A DNA stretch of 64,000 nucleotides from Flavobacteriaceae bacterium (lineage in GTDB: Bacteria > Bacteroidota > Bacteroidia > Flavobacteriales > Flavobacteriaceae): contig PABM01000011.1 in NCBI GenBank assembly GCA_002702745.1, positions 54,830-118,829 of the forward strand. The letters are read 5' to 3'. The notes below the pieces were generated by a model. It made no database searches, had not been told where the DNA came from, and worked only from the letters and a program-made list of their open reading frames with translations. Of this stretch, positions 1-8,367 are shown piece after piece (position 1 is the stretch's first letter; the number at the start of each line of letters is the position of its first letter). A program made the position numbers and the translations under genes.

Positions 1-814
1 GAGAAATAGCTAATCCTATTTTTCCTTTATTTGACTTAGGTAGTCCTTTATCAATTTTTGACCAATTGTTTCCTCCGTCAACACTTTTATAAAGTGAAGT
101 TCCTGGACCACCACCAATAAGAGCAGCAACATTTCTGTGTTTTTGCCAGCTTGCAGCGTATAGTACATCAGGGTTTGTAGGATCAATTACTAGATCTGTA
201 ACACCGGTCCACTCATTAATATCTAAGGTATTCTTCCAGGTCTTACCTCCGTCAGTTGTTTTATATAAACCTCTTTCACCACCTGGACTCCACAATGGTC
301 CTTGTGAAGCAACCCAAACAGTATTAGGGTCTTCTGGGTGAACTATTATTTTTGAAATGTGCTCAGACTTCTTTAACCCCATATCTTTCCAAGACTTACC
401 ACCATCTTTACTGTGATAAACTCCATGCCCAATACCAACGTGTCTACCACCAACATTTTCTCCGGTTCCTAACCAAATTGAAGCGTTATTGTGAGGGTCA
501 ATTGTGATACACCCAGTAGAGTAAAAAGGCATATTGTCAGCAATAGGACTCCATGTTGTTCCTGCATTTTCAGTTTTCCATACACCCCCCGAACCAACAG
601 CAACATACCAAACATTTTCGTTCATTGGGTCAATAGCAATATCTGCAATTCTTCCAGACATAAAAGCTGGCCCTATACTTCTAAATTTAAATGCATTTAG
701 TGCAGATTTCACAGCACTTTTTTCTTTGTTTGAATCTTTAGAACCTTGCCCCATAGTTAAGTTATGAGAGAAAAGGATTGCTAAAGAAACTAATAATAGT
801 TTCAAGTTTTTCAT
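1..814 (-). CDS. BNR/VPS10-type beta-propeller repeat protein, C-terminus cut by window edge
   Basis: The reading frame is open from ATG at 814 to the window edge, so about 271 residues of the N-terminal part are visible. It begins with a signal peptide (MKNLKLLLVSLAILFS...). It then shows repeated BNR/Asp-box-like units such as GVWKTENAGTTWSPI, GVYHSKDGGKSWKDM, GLYKTTDGGKTWKN and SLYKSVDGGNNWSKI, spaced by IDP/VHPEDPNTVW segments. This is the secreted WD40/YVTN/BNR-like family, often annotated glycosyl hydrolase or VPS10 domain, common in marine Bacteroidota. The catalytic activity, if any, is unknown. Members are usually around 1000 residues, so most of the protein lies outside the window. 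A near-consensus promoter precedes it. Confidence 0.8.
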   Translation of the reverse strand, partial: MKNLKLLLVSLAILFSHNLTMGQGSKDSNKEKSAVKSALNAFKFRSIGPAFMSGRIADIAIDPMNENVWYVAVGSGGVWKTENAGTTWSPIADNMPFYSTGCITIDPHNNASIWLGTGENVGGRHVGIGHGVYHSKDGGKSWKDMGLKKSEHISKIIVHPEDPNTVWVASQGPLWSPGGERGLYKTTDGGKTWKNTLDINEWTGVTDLVIDPTNPDVLYAASWQKHRNVAALIGGGPGTSLYKSVDGGNNWSKIDKGLPKSNKGKIGLAIS

Positions 815-869
815 AAAATTTATTTTTAAATAGTGTCCACTTTATCCTGTTAAAGTACAGGACGGCCTG

Positions 870-901
870 CTAAAATACGAAAAATTTGTAAAACTTTACA
901 A
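870..901 (-). promoter_or_regulatory. Putative flavobacterial promoter overlapping an inverted repeat
   Basis: On the minus strand, TTG (901-899) is followed after 21 nt by TATTTTAG (877-870), one base from the flavobacterial -7 box TAnnTTTG. It lies 56 bp upstream of the BNR protein ATG at 814. The -33 part is inside a perfect inverted repeat, TTTGTAAA-AC-TTTACAAA (885-902). That repeat could be an operator, or, since TTTTT follows it on the minus strand, a weak terminator for the amidohydrolase gene. A second short repeat (TCCTGT-N6-ACAGGA, 845-862) lies between promoter and gene. Confidence 0.4.
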
Positions 902-920
902 AACCCCTCTAGGCCTTAAT

Positions 921-2063
921 TTATTTGAATAATTCTTTAGGAATTGAAGGGAAAAGTCGAAGAGCATTTTCATAATATATTTTCCTCAAAACTTCATCAG
1001 GAAGGTTTAAACCATACATTTTCCAAAACGCATGCCTCTTTCTAAAGTAATCAAAATATTCATCATTAGACTCTAAAACCCTGAAGTAGGTGTAAAATTC
1101 TTCTTTGTTGTATGAATCCTTACCAAACATAATTCTGTCTTGATAATCTATAAAAAACTGTCTTGCAGTTTTTGGTTGTCTTCCTAGCTCAGCAATTACA
1201 GCACCGAACTCCGTCACTACATTAGGAAACTCATCAAGATGATTTCCAAGCCTCTTTAGGTCATTGCCCATCCACCCCAAGTGAGCGTTAATAAATGTTG
1301 TATTCTTGTGTTTTTCAAATATTGTATGCTGTTCCCTTATTATATCTTCAAACGGAGGGATAAAGTCGGAATCACCATAGTACCTATTTGGTTTTTCCTT
1401 TAACTCATACCACCTTTCATTTTGATTATCTTTTGGAAGCCAAAACTGAAATGGATCTGCAGAATGAATTAATACAGGAATATTTAGCTCGCCACAGACA
1501 TCCCAGATTGGCTCAAGCCTTTCATCATCAACCCGGACTCTATTTCCTTTCGAGTCTTTGTTGGTAAGCCCCAGCCCTTTATATACTTTCAGCCCTATAG
1601 CGCCCTTAGCCACAGCATCTCTAATCACATTTACTTGAGTTTCAATATGAGTGGCGTTATCTACATTATCAAAATCAACATTTACAAACAAGCCAATTCT
1701 CCCAGGCTGATTTTCTTCAATATTTTTTATAGATTCGTTGAAAAACAAATCTTTAGCTGTCTGAGGCCCAAAACCAGACCCACTTAAATTTACCATGAAT
1801 TTCATATTTATTTCGTCCATTTCTGAAACAAGTTCGTTAAGGTCCATTGTTGGCATTCTCCACTGGTGACTGTGAACATCAACAAACGGGTATTTAGCTT
1901 TTTTAATTTCTTTACCCTCTACAACAAGTGACGAAGGAGGGTCATAGTCTTCAAAACTCATTATGTTTTGTTTTTTCTGAATAGTGTCGATAGCCAAGTA
2001 AATAAAAACGGCAACAACAACAATAAAAGAGAGAGTTTTTAAAAGATTTTTGAAACTAAACAT
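921..2063 (-). CDS. Membrane-anchored amidohydrolase (TIM-barrel metal-dependent hydrolase)
   Basis: A 380-residue protein with an N-terminal membrane anchor (about residues 9-25) and then a predicted extracytoplasmic hydrolase. VDVHSHQW (His64, His66) is the HxH metal-binding motif at the first strand of the amidohydrolase barrel. Later barrel signatures are IPVLIHSADP, FINAHLGWMG and IMFGKDSYN, the last supplying the usual strand-8 Asp. This fits the Amidohydro_2 group, which includes hydrolases and decarboxylases; the substrate cannot be read from sequence. It lies 4 bp after the DUF2911 gene on the same strand, so the two are probably co-transcribed. The stop is 18 bp from the inverted repeat at 885-902. 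Confidence 0.8.
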   Translation of the reverse strand: MFSFKNLLKTLSFIVVVAVFIYLAIDTIQKKQNIMSFEDYDPPSSLVVEGKEIKKAKYPFVDVHSHQWRMPTMDLNELVSEMDEINMKFMVNLSGSGFGPQTAKDLFFNESIKNIEENQPGRIGLFVNVDFDNVDNATHIETQVNVIRDAVAKGAIGLKVYKGLGLTNKDSKGNRVRVDDERLEPIWDVCGELNIPVLIHSADPFQFWLPKDNQNERWYELKEKPNRYYGDSDFIPPFEDIIREQHTIFEKHKNTTFINAHLGWMGNDLKRLGNHLDEFPNVVTEFGAVIAELGRQPKTARQFFIDYQDRIMFGKDSYNKEEFYTYFRVLESNDEYFDYFRKRHAFWKMYGLNLPDEVLRKIYYENALRLFPSIPKELFK

Positions 2064-2067
2064 AATC

Positions 2068-2601
2068 TTATTTTATAGAAATGCTAACTACGGTTTTGTC
2101 CCAAAACATATTCATGCTAACACCAGTTGAGTCCGTACTAAAATTAATTGAAAACTGCTCTGTTTCTTCAATACTCTTTGAGCTTGTGAAGGTTTCTAGT
2201 ATGTCTTTTGAATAGTCAGGCTCAGAAATAGCAAAAAACTTATCACCCTCAGAATTGAGCACAACCTTCCACTCTTCTTTACCTGGAACAGTGTAAAGCC
2301 TGTATTTTCCAGGCTCAAGTTTTTGATCGTTAAAAGAGATTCCGTTTGAGGTTTCAAACGTAGTAGCAGCGTTAGCGCCAGTTCTCCAATATTTTCCAAA
2401 TGGAACTAATGCACCGTCTTCCTCGGATCCAAAAATTAATCTATCTTTTTTATAAGGACGACTGTAAACCACCTCAAGATCAGAAATTTCAGAACTGTAA
2501 ATTATAGTTTCTTTTGGGCTTACAGGATTTAGTATCATGTATGCAACATAACCAATAAAAGCCAAAACCAATACTCCAATTATTTTTAAAACATTTTTCA
2601 T
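2068..2601 (-). CDS. DUF2911 domain protein, membrane-anchored
   Basis: A 177-residue protein with one N-terminal membrane segment (about residues 5-23). The DUF2911 body is recognisable from VVYSRPYKKDRLIFG, the LVPFGKYWRTGANAAT block and KLEPGKYRLYTVPG. DUF2911 is common in Bacteroidota as a secreted or anchored beta-rich domain of unknown biochemical role. It lies 18 bp downstream of riboflavin synthase and 4 bp upstream of the amidohydrolase, in a probable three-gene minus-strand operon. The link with riboflavin synthesis is positional only. Confidence 0.8.
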   Translation of the reverse strand: MKNVLKIIGVLVLAFIGYVAYMILNPVSPKETIIYSSEISDLEVVYSRPYKKDRLIFGSEEDGALVPFGKYWRTGANAATTFETSNGISFNDQKLEPGKYRLYTVPGKEEWKVVLNSEGDKFFAISEPDYSKDILETFTSSKSIEETEQFSINFSTDSTGVSMNMFWDKTVVSISIK

Positions 2602-2619
2602 TATATATTATTTTAATTG

Positions 2620-3201
2620 TTATTTATTAAATCTTGCAAGATACTTGCCAATCATATCAAACTCAATGTTTACAATATCGCCTTCTTTTAGCGCTTTAAA
2701 CGCAGTGTTCTCATAAGTATAAGGAATAATTGTAACCTTGAAAGTGTTTTCTGCAATGTCAAAAACTGTGAGACTAACACCATTAATACAAATAGACCCC
2801 TTTTCGATTAAAAGCATCTCATTGGAAATATCAAATTCAAATTTATATATCCAACTTCCTTCATTAACTAAAACACCAAGGCATTTTGCAACCCCGTCTA
2901 CATGACCTTGAACAAGATGACCGTCTAGCCTTTCCCCAAGCTTCATTGCACGTTCAAGATTTATAAGGTCGTTAACCGCAAAGTTTTTTAGAGATGATTT
3001 ATTCAATGTCTCTTTAACTGCGGTAACTGTATGAGCGCCACTATTTATCTCAGTTACCGTTAAACAAACCCCATTATGAGAAACACTTTGATCAACTTTA
3101 AGCTCTTTACCTAAATCGCTTTTGATTGTAAAATCAATATTTCCCTTATCAACTTTAATATCAGTAATTTTTCCTAAACTTTCTATTATACCTGTAAACA
3201 T
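2620..3201 (-). CDS. ribE: Riboflavin synthase, alpha subunit
   Basis: The 193-residue protein opens with MFTGIIESLGKI, the hallmark start of riboflavin synthase. It has two lumazine-binding repeats: residues 1-95 with HNGVCLTVTEI and about 96-190 with INGVSLTVFDI. The VDGVAKCLG/GHLVQGHVDG region is conserved. The enzyme dismutates two 6,7-dimethyl-8-ribityllumazine molecules into riboflavin in the cytoplasm. Length matches the family. The gene diverges from pdxA across 57 bp. No FMN riboswitch fits in that gap and no other rib gene is visible, so the pathway is dispersed, as is common in this group. Confidence 0.95.
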   Translation of the reverse strand: MFTGIIESLGKITDIKVDKGNIDFTIKSDLGKELKVDQSVSHNGVCLTVTEINSGAHTVTAVKETLNKSSLKNFAVNDLINLERAMKLGERLDGHLVQGHVDGVAKCLGVLVNEGSWIYKFEFDISNEMLLIEKGSICINGVSLTVFDIAENTFKVTIIPYTYENTAFKALKEGDIVNIEFDMIGKYLARFNK

Positions 3202-3258
3202 TATGTCTGTTTAATTTGATAAATTTACAGAAATATTAAGGATATAGCTAAAATCAAA

Positions 3259-4299
3259 TTGAAAGATCAAAAAAATAAGATTAAGGTAGGGTTTACAACA
3301 GGCGACATGAATGGAATTGGGCCTGAGATTCTTTTAAATTCTTTAAAAAATACTGAGCTGCTATCTCTTTGTACACCAGTAATATATGGGCCTATAAAAA
3401 ATTTAAATTATACACTGAGCCATTTGGGTTTTGATCTTACATTTAACAGAATTAGCTCTGCTGAAAAATTACAGAATGGCAAAATAAACGTAGTTGATAA
3501 CTTCAAAAATCTTCCACAAATATCATTTGGAAGCCTAAGCAAAGAGATTGGTGCTGCCGCTTTTGAATCGATAAGAAGCGGCGTTAAAGACTTGAAAGAC
3601 GGTAAAATTGATGTTTTGGTGACGCCACCTATCAATAAAGAAGCTATTCACTCTAAAGAGTTTCGGTTTATGGGTCACACAGACTATATAAATAGTGAGA
3701 TCAATGGCAGTTCAACCATGATGATGGTCTCAAATGATCTAAGGGTGGCTTTATTGACTGAACACATCCCTATTTCAAATGTTACAGATTCAATTACACC
3801 TGATTATGTAGAAAATAAAGTTTATGCCCTCAATGAAACATTGATGAGAGACTTTCAAATTGAGCGACCAAAAATAGCAATTCTTTCTATAGACCCTCAT
3901 GCTGGTGACGGAGGGGTAATAGCAGCAAATGACAAAAAACTAATAGTTCCCGCCATTAAAAAGCTATACGATTTGGGTATTTTAGCATATGGTCCTTTCT
4001 CAGCTGATAGTTTTTTTGGATCAGATGAACATAAAAAATATGACCTTATTATTGCATCATACCACGATCAAGGTCTTATTCCCTTTAAAACACTGTCTTT
4101 TGGTATGGGAGTAAATTATACTTCGGGTTTGGACAAGATCAGGACATCTCCTGACCATGGAACAGCATATTCAATAGCTGGAAAAGGTGTCGCATCTAGA
4201 GATTCATTTCTTTGTTCAATTTATCTTGCAATTGATATTTATAGACGTAGAAAGATTTATGACGAGTTTTCTAAAAACAAACTGGAAATATCAAAATAG
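3259..4299 (+). CDS. pdxA: 4-hydroxythreonine-4-phosphate dehydrogenase
   Basis: A 346-residue PdxA: IKVGFTTGDMNGIGPEIL at the N-terminus, the metal/substrate His in MGHTDYIN, then DPHAGDGG and YHDQGLIPFK, and the C-terminal TSPDHGTAYSIAGKG. It oxidises 4-phosphohydroxy-L-threonine in the DXP-dependent pyridoxal phosphate pathway. The start is TTG at 3259. The first in-frame ATG (3307) would delete the conserved VGFTTGD strand, so the TTG start is favoured. It heads the pdxA-DUF177-rpmF-accB-accC gene order known from Flavobacteriia; DUF177 has its own probable promoter 44 bp after the pdxA stop. Confidence 0.95.
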   Translation: MKDQKNKIKVGFTTGDMNGIGPEILLNSLKNTELLSLCTPVIYGPIKNLNYTLSHLGFDLTFNRISSAEKLQNGKINVVDNFKNLPQISFGSLSKEIGAAAFESIRSGVKDLKDGKIDVLVTPPINKEAIHSKEFRFMGHTDYINSEINGSSTMMMVSNDLRVALLTEHIPISNVTDSITPDYVENKVYALNETLMRDFQIERPKIAILSIDPHAGDGGVIAANDKKLIVPAIKKLYDLGILAYGPFSADSFFGSDEHKKYDLIIASYHDQGLIPFKTLSFGMGVNYTSGLDKIRTSPDHGTAYSIAGKGVASRDSFLCSIYLAIDIYRRRKIYDEFSKNKLEISK

Positions 4300-4342
4300 C
4301 TTAAATCAATCTCTTTTCTATTAGACTTTTTAAGAAAATTTA

Positions 4343-4350
4343 TATATTTG
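4343..4350 (+). promoter_or_regulatory. -7 box (TATATTTG) for the DUF177-rpmF operon
   Basis: TATATTTG matches TAnnTTTG exactly and lies 22 bp before the ATG at 4372. No TTG stands at the ideal -33 position, so only half the promoter is convincing. The box contains the TTG at 4348 that a naive ORF caller takes as a start codon, which argues against that start. Confidence 0.5.
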
Positions 4351-4371
4351 CTCGCCTTAAAAATTTTAGAG

Positions 4372-4896
4372 ATGAAGTCTGATAGCAAATATAAAATAGA
4401 GTTTGCAGGTTTAAAGATCGGAACCCATCAGTTTAATTTTAATGCAGACAAACAGTTCTTTGATAGATTTAATTTTTCTGATTTTAATGATGTCCATGTA
4501 AATATTGACATCGACTTAATAAAAAAATCAACATTACTTGAGCTGGAATTTGTTTTAAAAGGGGTTGTAAATGTAAATTGTGACTTAACCAATGAGCCTT
4601 TTGATTTCGAAATAAAACATGAAGCATCTCTCGTGGTGAAGTTTGGGCAAGAATACAATGATGAGGATGATGAAATACTTGTTTTACCTCACGGAGAGCA
4701 CAAGCTTTTCGTTGATCAGTATATATTTGAATTGATTGTATTATCTTTGCCGCCTAAGAGAATTCATCCTGGTGTTGAAGACGGAAGCCTAAAGTCAGAA
4801 ATATTAGATATATTGAAAGATCTTAAACCAAAAGAAAATAGTAATCTAGCCGACCCTAGATGGGAGCAGCTAAAAAAGTTTAAAAAAATAAAATAG
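4372..4896 (+). CDS. DUF177 (YceD-family) protein
   Basis: A 174-residue acidic protein upstream of rpmF, the standard position for DUF177/YceD. Features seen are KYKIEFAGLKIGTHQFNF near the N-terminus, LEFVLKGVVNVNCDLT in the middle and an acidic stretch followed by EYNDEDDEILVLP, with LPPKRIHPG in the C-terminal third. Homologues are thought to act in 23S rRNA accumulation or ribosome assembly; the biochemistry is unsettled. I chose ATG 4372 rather than TTG 4348, because the TTG is part of a TAnnTTTG -7 box and the extra eight residues look non-native. Six bases separate the stop from rpmF. Confidence 0.85.
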   Translation: MKSDSKYKIEFAGLKIGTHQFNFNADKQFFDRFNFSDFNDVHVNIDIDLIKKSTLLELEFVLKGVVNVNCDLTNEPFDFEIKHEASLVVKFGQEYNDEDDEILVLPHGEHKLFVDQYIFELIVLSLPPKRIHPGVEDGSLKSEILDILKDLKPKENSNLADPRWEQLKKFKKIK

Positions 4897-4902
4897 TTTA
4901 AA

Positions 4903-5100
4903 ATGGCACATCCAAAAAGAAAAACGTCTAAAACTAGAAGAGACAAAAGAAGAACTCATTACAAGGCTGAAATGCCTCAGGTTGCGGTTTGTTCAAAAAC
5001 AGGTGAGAGCCATTTATACCACAGGGCCTATTGGCATGAGGGTAAGTTATATTATAGAGGTAAAGTCCTGCTTGATAATAGCGCAGAAACTGAAGCTTAA
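4903..5100 (+). CDS. rpmF: 50S ribosomal protein L32, zinc-independent type
   Basis: A 65-residue L32: [20 protein letters not shown] at the start, then the [19 protein letters not shown] core. Only one cysteine is present (VCSKTGE), so the two CxxC zinc knuckles of the C+ form are gone. This is the C- form, which I recall as usual for Flavobacteriia. It is a component of the large ribosomal subunit. Its stop TAA interlocks with the stop of the opposite-strand gene through TTAA (5097-5100). In related genomes accB normally follows directly; here it is more than 1.4 kb away. Confidence 0.97.
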   Translation: MAHPKRKTSKTRRDKRRTHYKAEMPQVAVCSKTGESHLYHRAYWHEGKLYYRGKVLLDNSAETEA

Positions 5101-5984
5101 TTAATATTAGCAATTAACTTCTCTAGCCTTTCAATCCTTTTTTCTTGCTCTTTAAGCCTTACAATTTCGCTTTGTTGCTCTTTCAATGCATTGATAAGCA
5201 CAGGTACTAATCCTTGATAGTTTACTGCTAACATTTCATTGTCACCCTTAGTTACAAGCTCAGGAAATACTTCCTTTATTTCTTGTGCAAGTACACCTAT
5301 CTTTTGTTTGCCTTTCATTTCATAGGACTTGCCATCTATTTGTAATAGTTTAGGAAGTGTAGAACCAAGAGATACAATGTTTGACTTTAATCTTGCGTCG
5401 GATAAAATTACTACATCTCCACTTACTGTAAGGTCATTGCTAATGGTAGTATCACCATTAAACATTACCACAAATGCATCGGACCTGTTATTTTCATCTG
5501 CCCCATTTCCTACAACAAAAGCTGTGTTTGATGAAACAGGTGTATTTGCGTTATTTGTTGTCGAGCCTGCAAGATTGTTATATCCTATCACGAAAGAACC
5601 AAAATCACTTGCTGTTGTTTGCCATCCCGATGATGTTGAAAAAGACCCTATTGCTGTTGTCAGATATCCCATTGCTGTGGTATTATATCCATAGGCTGAT
5701 GTGTCGTGCCCCAAAGCAATAGCATATTCAGCACTTGAATTTGAACCAAATCCAATAGCCATAGCGTTTTCGCTTGTTGCAGATGCATTACCGCCAAAAG
5801 CAAAAGACCCGTGTTGAGTTGCTGTGCAGTTATTTCCGATTGCAGTAGAGTAATTTCCGCTTGAAACTGAATTATTTCCAATTGCATTGGAATTTTGTCC
5901 TGAATTACTTGTGCCGCTTGTACTTATTTGTGCATTCATACTAAATGAGATAGTTAATGCTAAAAGTGTAAATAGTTTTTTCAT
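5097..5984 (-). CDS. Trimeric YadA-like head repeat protein with self-cleaving peptidase S74 chaperone domain
   Basis: 295 residues. The signal peptide is about residues 1-19. Residues 30-135 hold repeats of the S/T-x-AIG-x-x-S/N-x-A type ([43 protein letters not shown]), as in trimeric autotransporter heads. A spacer follows, then a peptidase S74/endosialidase chaperone domain from [10 protein letters not shown] (Ser195-Asp196, the expected self-cleavage site) through [16 protein letters not shown] and [13 protein letters not shown]-terminal coiled coil (about 260-292) completes it. Known S74 domains trimerise and then cut themselves off. No T9SS signal is seen. It looks like a secreted adhesin or fibre. 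It sits inside a conserved housekeeping cluster on the opposite strand, suggesting later insertion. Confidence 0.8.
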   Translation of the reverse strand: MKKLFTLLALTISFSMNAQISTSGTSNSGQNSNAIGNNSVSSGNYSTAIGNNCTATQHGSFAFGGNASATSENAMAIGFGSNSSAEYAIALGHDTSAYGYNTTAMGYLTTAIGSFSTSSGWQTTASDFGSFVIGYNNLAGSTTNNANTPVSSNTAFVVGNGADENNRSDAFVVMFNGDTTISNDLTVSGDVVILSDARLKSNIVSLGSTLPKLLQIDGKSYEMKGKQKIGVLAQEIKEVFPELVTKGDNEMLAVNYQGLVPVLINALKEQQSEIVRLKEQEKRIERLEKLIANIN

Positions 5985-6537
5985 CTTGAATTATTTTTAG
6001 CCTAATTTAAAACTTAAAATCAATATTTCAAATTTTAAAACATTGGTAAATAAATAATTTGCAGCCACTTTTATTAGCACATCATAGGCATATTAGTTCT
6101 AAAAGTGTTAAAATTTTATATATATCGCAATAAATTATAATATTTAAAATGTTATAAAAATTTAATTATATGTCAACTATAGTACATTTTTTAGGTAATT
6201 TATGCCTAAAATTTATATTTTAAGTATAAAAATCTTATTTATAACCCAATTTATAAATTTATATTATTCGTAATTTATGTATAATTTATTTACACCTATT
6301 TATCGTATAAAAATTAGAAAATATAACGATTTATTGATCTTTTTGATCAAATTAACTCTAATAAAGCCCATATTTTGTAAATATGGATAAAATTTGATTA
6401 TTATAATATTATGAATTTAATTTGCTATATAAATAGATATATTTCTATGACTTTTAACCTATTTATGCTTAATTTTATATCTTTTTTGTTGTTTTTTGTA
6501 CAAAAAGTGCTCAATTTTACACAATTAATCGATAATT
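5985..6537. other. 553-bp AT-rich intergenic region upstream of accB
   Basis: No ORF above about 20 codons with plausible composition was found on either strand. The stretch is nearly all A and T. It holds TTTGATCAAA (6342-6351) and a perfect hairpin, CCATATTT-tgt-AAATATGG (6368-6386). No exact TAnnTTTG promoter was found, although accB must be transcribed from here or from readthrough. It may contain leader RNA, but nothing recognisable was seen. Confidence 0.5.
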
Positions 6538-7011
6538 ATGAAATTAAAAGAAATTCAAAACCTTATTAAGTTTGTCGCTAAATCTGGCGCAAGCGAAGTC
6601 AAGCTTGAAATGAAAGATGTAAAAATCACTGTTAAAACTAATGATGGTACAAAGTCCGTTGTTATACAAGATACTTCAGTTATTCCACAAACTACTATTC
6701 AAGCTTTACCAGTTTCGCCACAACCCTCTGTCCCACCATCTTCTCCGCAAGCTGTCGACGAAGATTCTAATTACATTACTGTTAAATCACCTATTATTGG
6801 CACATTTTATCGTAAACCTTCACCTGACAAACCAAATTTTGTTGAGCTTGGCGATTCTATTTCAGAAGGCTCTGTGCTTTGCGTAATTGAGGCCATGAAG
6901 CTATTTAATGATATTGAATCTGAAGTTTCCGGAAAAATTGTCAAAATTTTAGTTGATGATTCAAGTCCGGTTGAATTTGACCAGCCTCTATTTTTAGTTG
7001 ACCCATCTTAA
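6538..7011 (+). CDS. accB: Biotin carboxyl carrier protein of acetyl-CoA carboxylase
   Basis: A 157-residue BCCP. An N-terminal segment (1-40) is followed by a Pro/Ser-rich linker (about 49-72) and the biotinyl domain (80-157). The biotinylation motif [11 protein letters not shown] places the carrier lysine at Lys121. [20 protein letters not shown] and PLFLVDP are typical ends of the lipoyl/biotinyl fold. It carries carboxybiotin between AccC and the carboxyltransferase in the first committed step of fatty-acid synthesis. accC follows after 14 bp, so the two are co-transcribed. Confidence 0.96.
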   Translation: MKLKEIQNLIKFVAKSGASEVKLEMKDVKITVKTNDGTKSVVIQDTSVIPQTTIQALPVSPQPSVPPSSPQAVDEDSNYITVKSPIIGTFYRKPSPDKPNFVELGDSISEGSVLCVIEAMKLFNDIESEVSGKIVKILVDDSSPVEFDQPLFLVDPS

Positions 7012-7025
7012 AAACTCACATAATT

Positions 7026-8366
7026 ATGTTCAAAAAGATTTTAATAGCCAATCGTGGTGAAATAGCCCTGCGTGTGATCAGAACATGTAAAGAAATGGGT
7101 ATTCAAACTGTTGCTGTTTATTCTACTGCAGATGCCGAAAGTATCCATGTTAAATTTGCTGATGAAGCTGTTTGTATTGGTCCTGCACCAAGCTTTGATT
7201 CTTACTTAAGAATTTCAAACATCATTGCTGCTGCAGAAATCACAAATGCTGACGCCATTCACCCAGGTTATGGTTTTCTCTCAGAAAATGCAAAGTTTTC
7301 AAAGATTTGTGATGAACACGGCATAAAGTTTATCGGAGCATCGCCCGAAATGATCAATAAAATGGGAGATAAAGCAACAGCTAAAGCCACAATGATTGAA
7401 GCAGGGGTTCCATGTGTTCCGGGAAGCGAAGGTATAATCGAATCATTTAGTCACTGTAAAAAGTTAGCAAAAGAGGTCGGTTATCCAGTCATGTTAAAAG
7501 CTAGTGCCGGTGGTGGCGGAAAAGGAATGCGTGCTGTTTGGAAAGAAGCAGACTTAGAAGATGCCTGGAATTCTGCTAGAGTTGAATCAAAAGCCGCCTT
7601 TGCAAATGACGACATGTACATGGAAAAACTAATTGAGGAGCCAAGACATATCGAGATTCAAATTGTCGGAGACTCAAAGGGTCGTGCATGCCACTTGTCT
7701 GAAAGAGATTGTTCTATTCAAAGACGCCATCAAAAACTAACTGAGGAAGTACCTTCACCTTTCATGACCGATAAGCTGAGAGATGAGATGGGTAAAGCCG
7801 CTGTAAAGGCTGCTGAATATATAAAATATGAAGGGGTTGGAACGGTTGAATTTTTAGTTGATAAAAATAGAAAATTTTATTTTATGGAAATGAATACTAG
7901 AATTCAAGTTGAGCATCCAATTACTGAACAAGTAATTGATTATGATTTAATCAGAGAACAGATTATGGTAGCGACAGGTGTAAAAATATCTGGCAAAAAT
8001 TATATGCCTCAACTTCACTCTATTGAGTGCAGGATTAATGCAGAAGATCCATTCAATGATTTTAGACCCTCACCCGGAAAAATTACCAATTTACATCTTC
8101 CTGGAGGTCACGGAATCAGAATTGATACTCATGTGTATTCAGGGTATACTATACCGCCAAATTATGATTCAATGATTGCAAAATTAATAACAACCGCTCA
8201 GACAAGAGAAGAAGCAATTGATAAAATGAAAAGAGCACTTGATGAATTTGTAATTGAAGGCATTAAAACAACAATTCCATTTCATAGAAAACTAATGGAC
8301 AGTCAGTCTTATATCGAAGGTAATTATACCACTAAGTTTATGGAAGATTTTTCAATGGAAGATTAA
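7026..8366 (+). CDS. accC: Biotin carboxylase subunit of acetyl-CoA carboxylase
   Basis: A 446-residue ATP-grasp enzyme of normal family length. Order of motifs: [18 protein letters not shown] (biotin carboxylase N-domain), [13 protein letters not shown], the glycine-rich ATP loop [31 protein letters not shown], and the active-site block [17 protein letters not shown]. The C-domain carries [10 protein letters not shown]. It carboxylates the biotin on AccB with ATP and bicarbonate in the cytoplasm. It is directly downstream of accB and one base upstream of a saccharopine-dehydrogenase-like gene. Confidence 0.97.
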   Translation: MFKKILIANRGEIALRVIRTCKEMGIQTVAVYSTADAESIHVKFADEAVCIGPAPSFDSYLRISNIIAAAEITNADAIHPGYGFLSENAKFSKICDEHGIKFIGASPEMINKMGDKATAKATMIEAGVPCVPGSEGIIESFSHCKKLAKEVGYPVMLKASAGGGGKGMRAVWKEADLEDAWNSARVESKAAFANDDMYMEKLIEEPRHIEIQIVGDSKGRACHLSERDCSIQRRHQKLTEEVPSPFMTDKLRDEMGKAAVKAAEYIKYEGVGTVEFLVDKNRKFYFMEMNTRIQVEHPITEQVIDYDLIREQIMVATGVKISGKNYMPQLHSIECRINAEDPFNDFRPSPGKITNLHLPGGHGIRIDTHVYSGYTIPPNYDSMIAKLITTAQTREEAIDKMKRALDEFVIEGIKTTIPFHRKLMDSQSYIEGNYTTKFMEDFSMED

Positions 8367-8367
8367 T

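Noticed and set aside
3202..3258. FMN riboswitch before riboflavin synthase
   Set aside because: The 57-bp divergent gap is too short and shows no RFN-like elements.
4348..4371. TTG start for DUF177
   Set aside because: It is part of the TATATTTG -7 box; ATG 4372 is better.
5097..5984. Phage tail fibre or prophage remnant
   Set aside because: The S74 domain is shared with phage fibres, but the protein has a signal peptide and no phage genes are adjacent.
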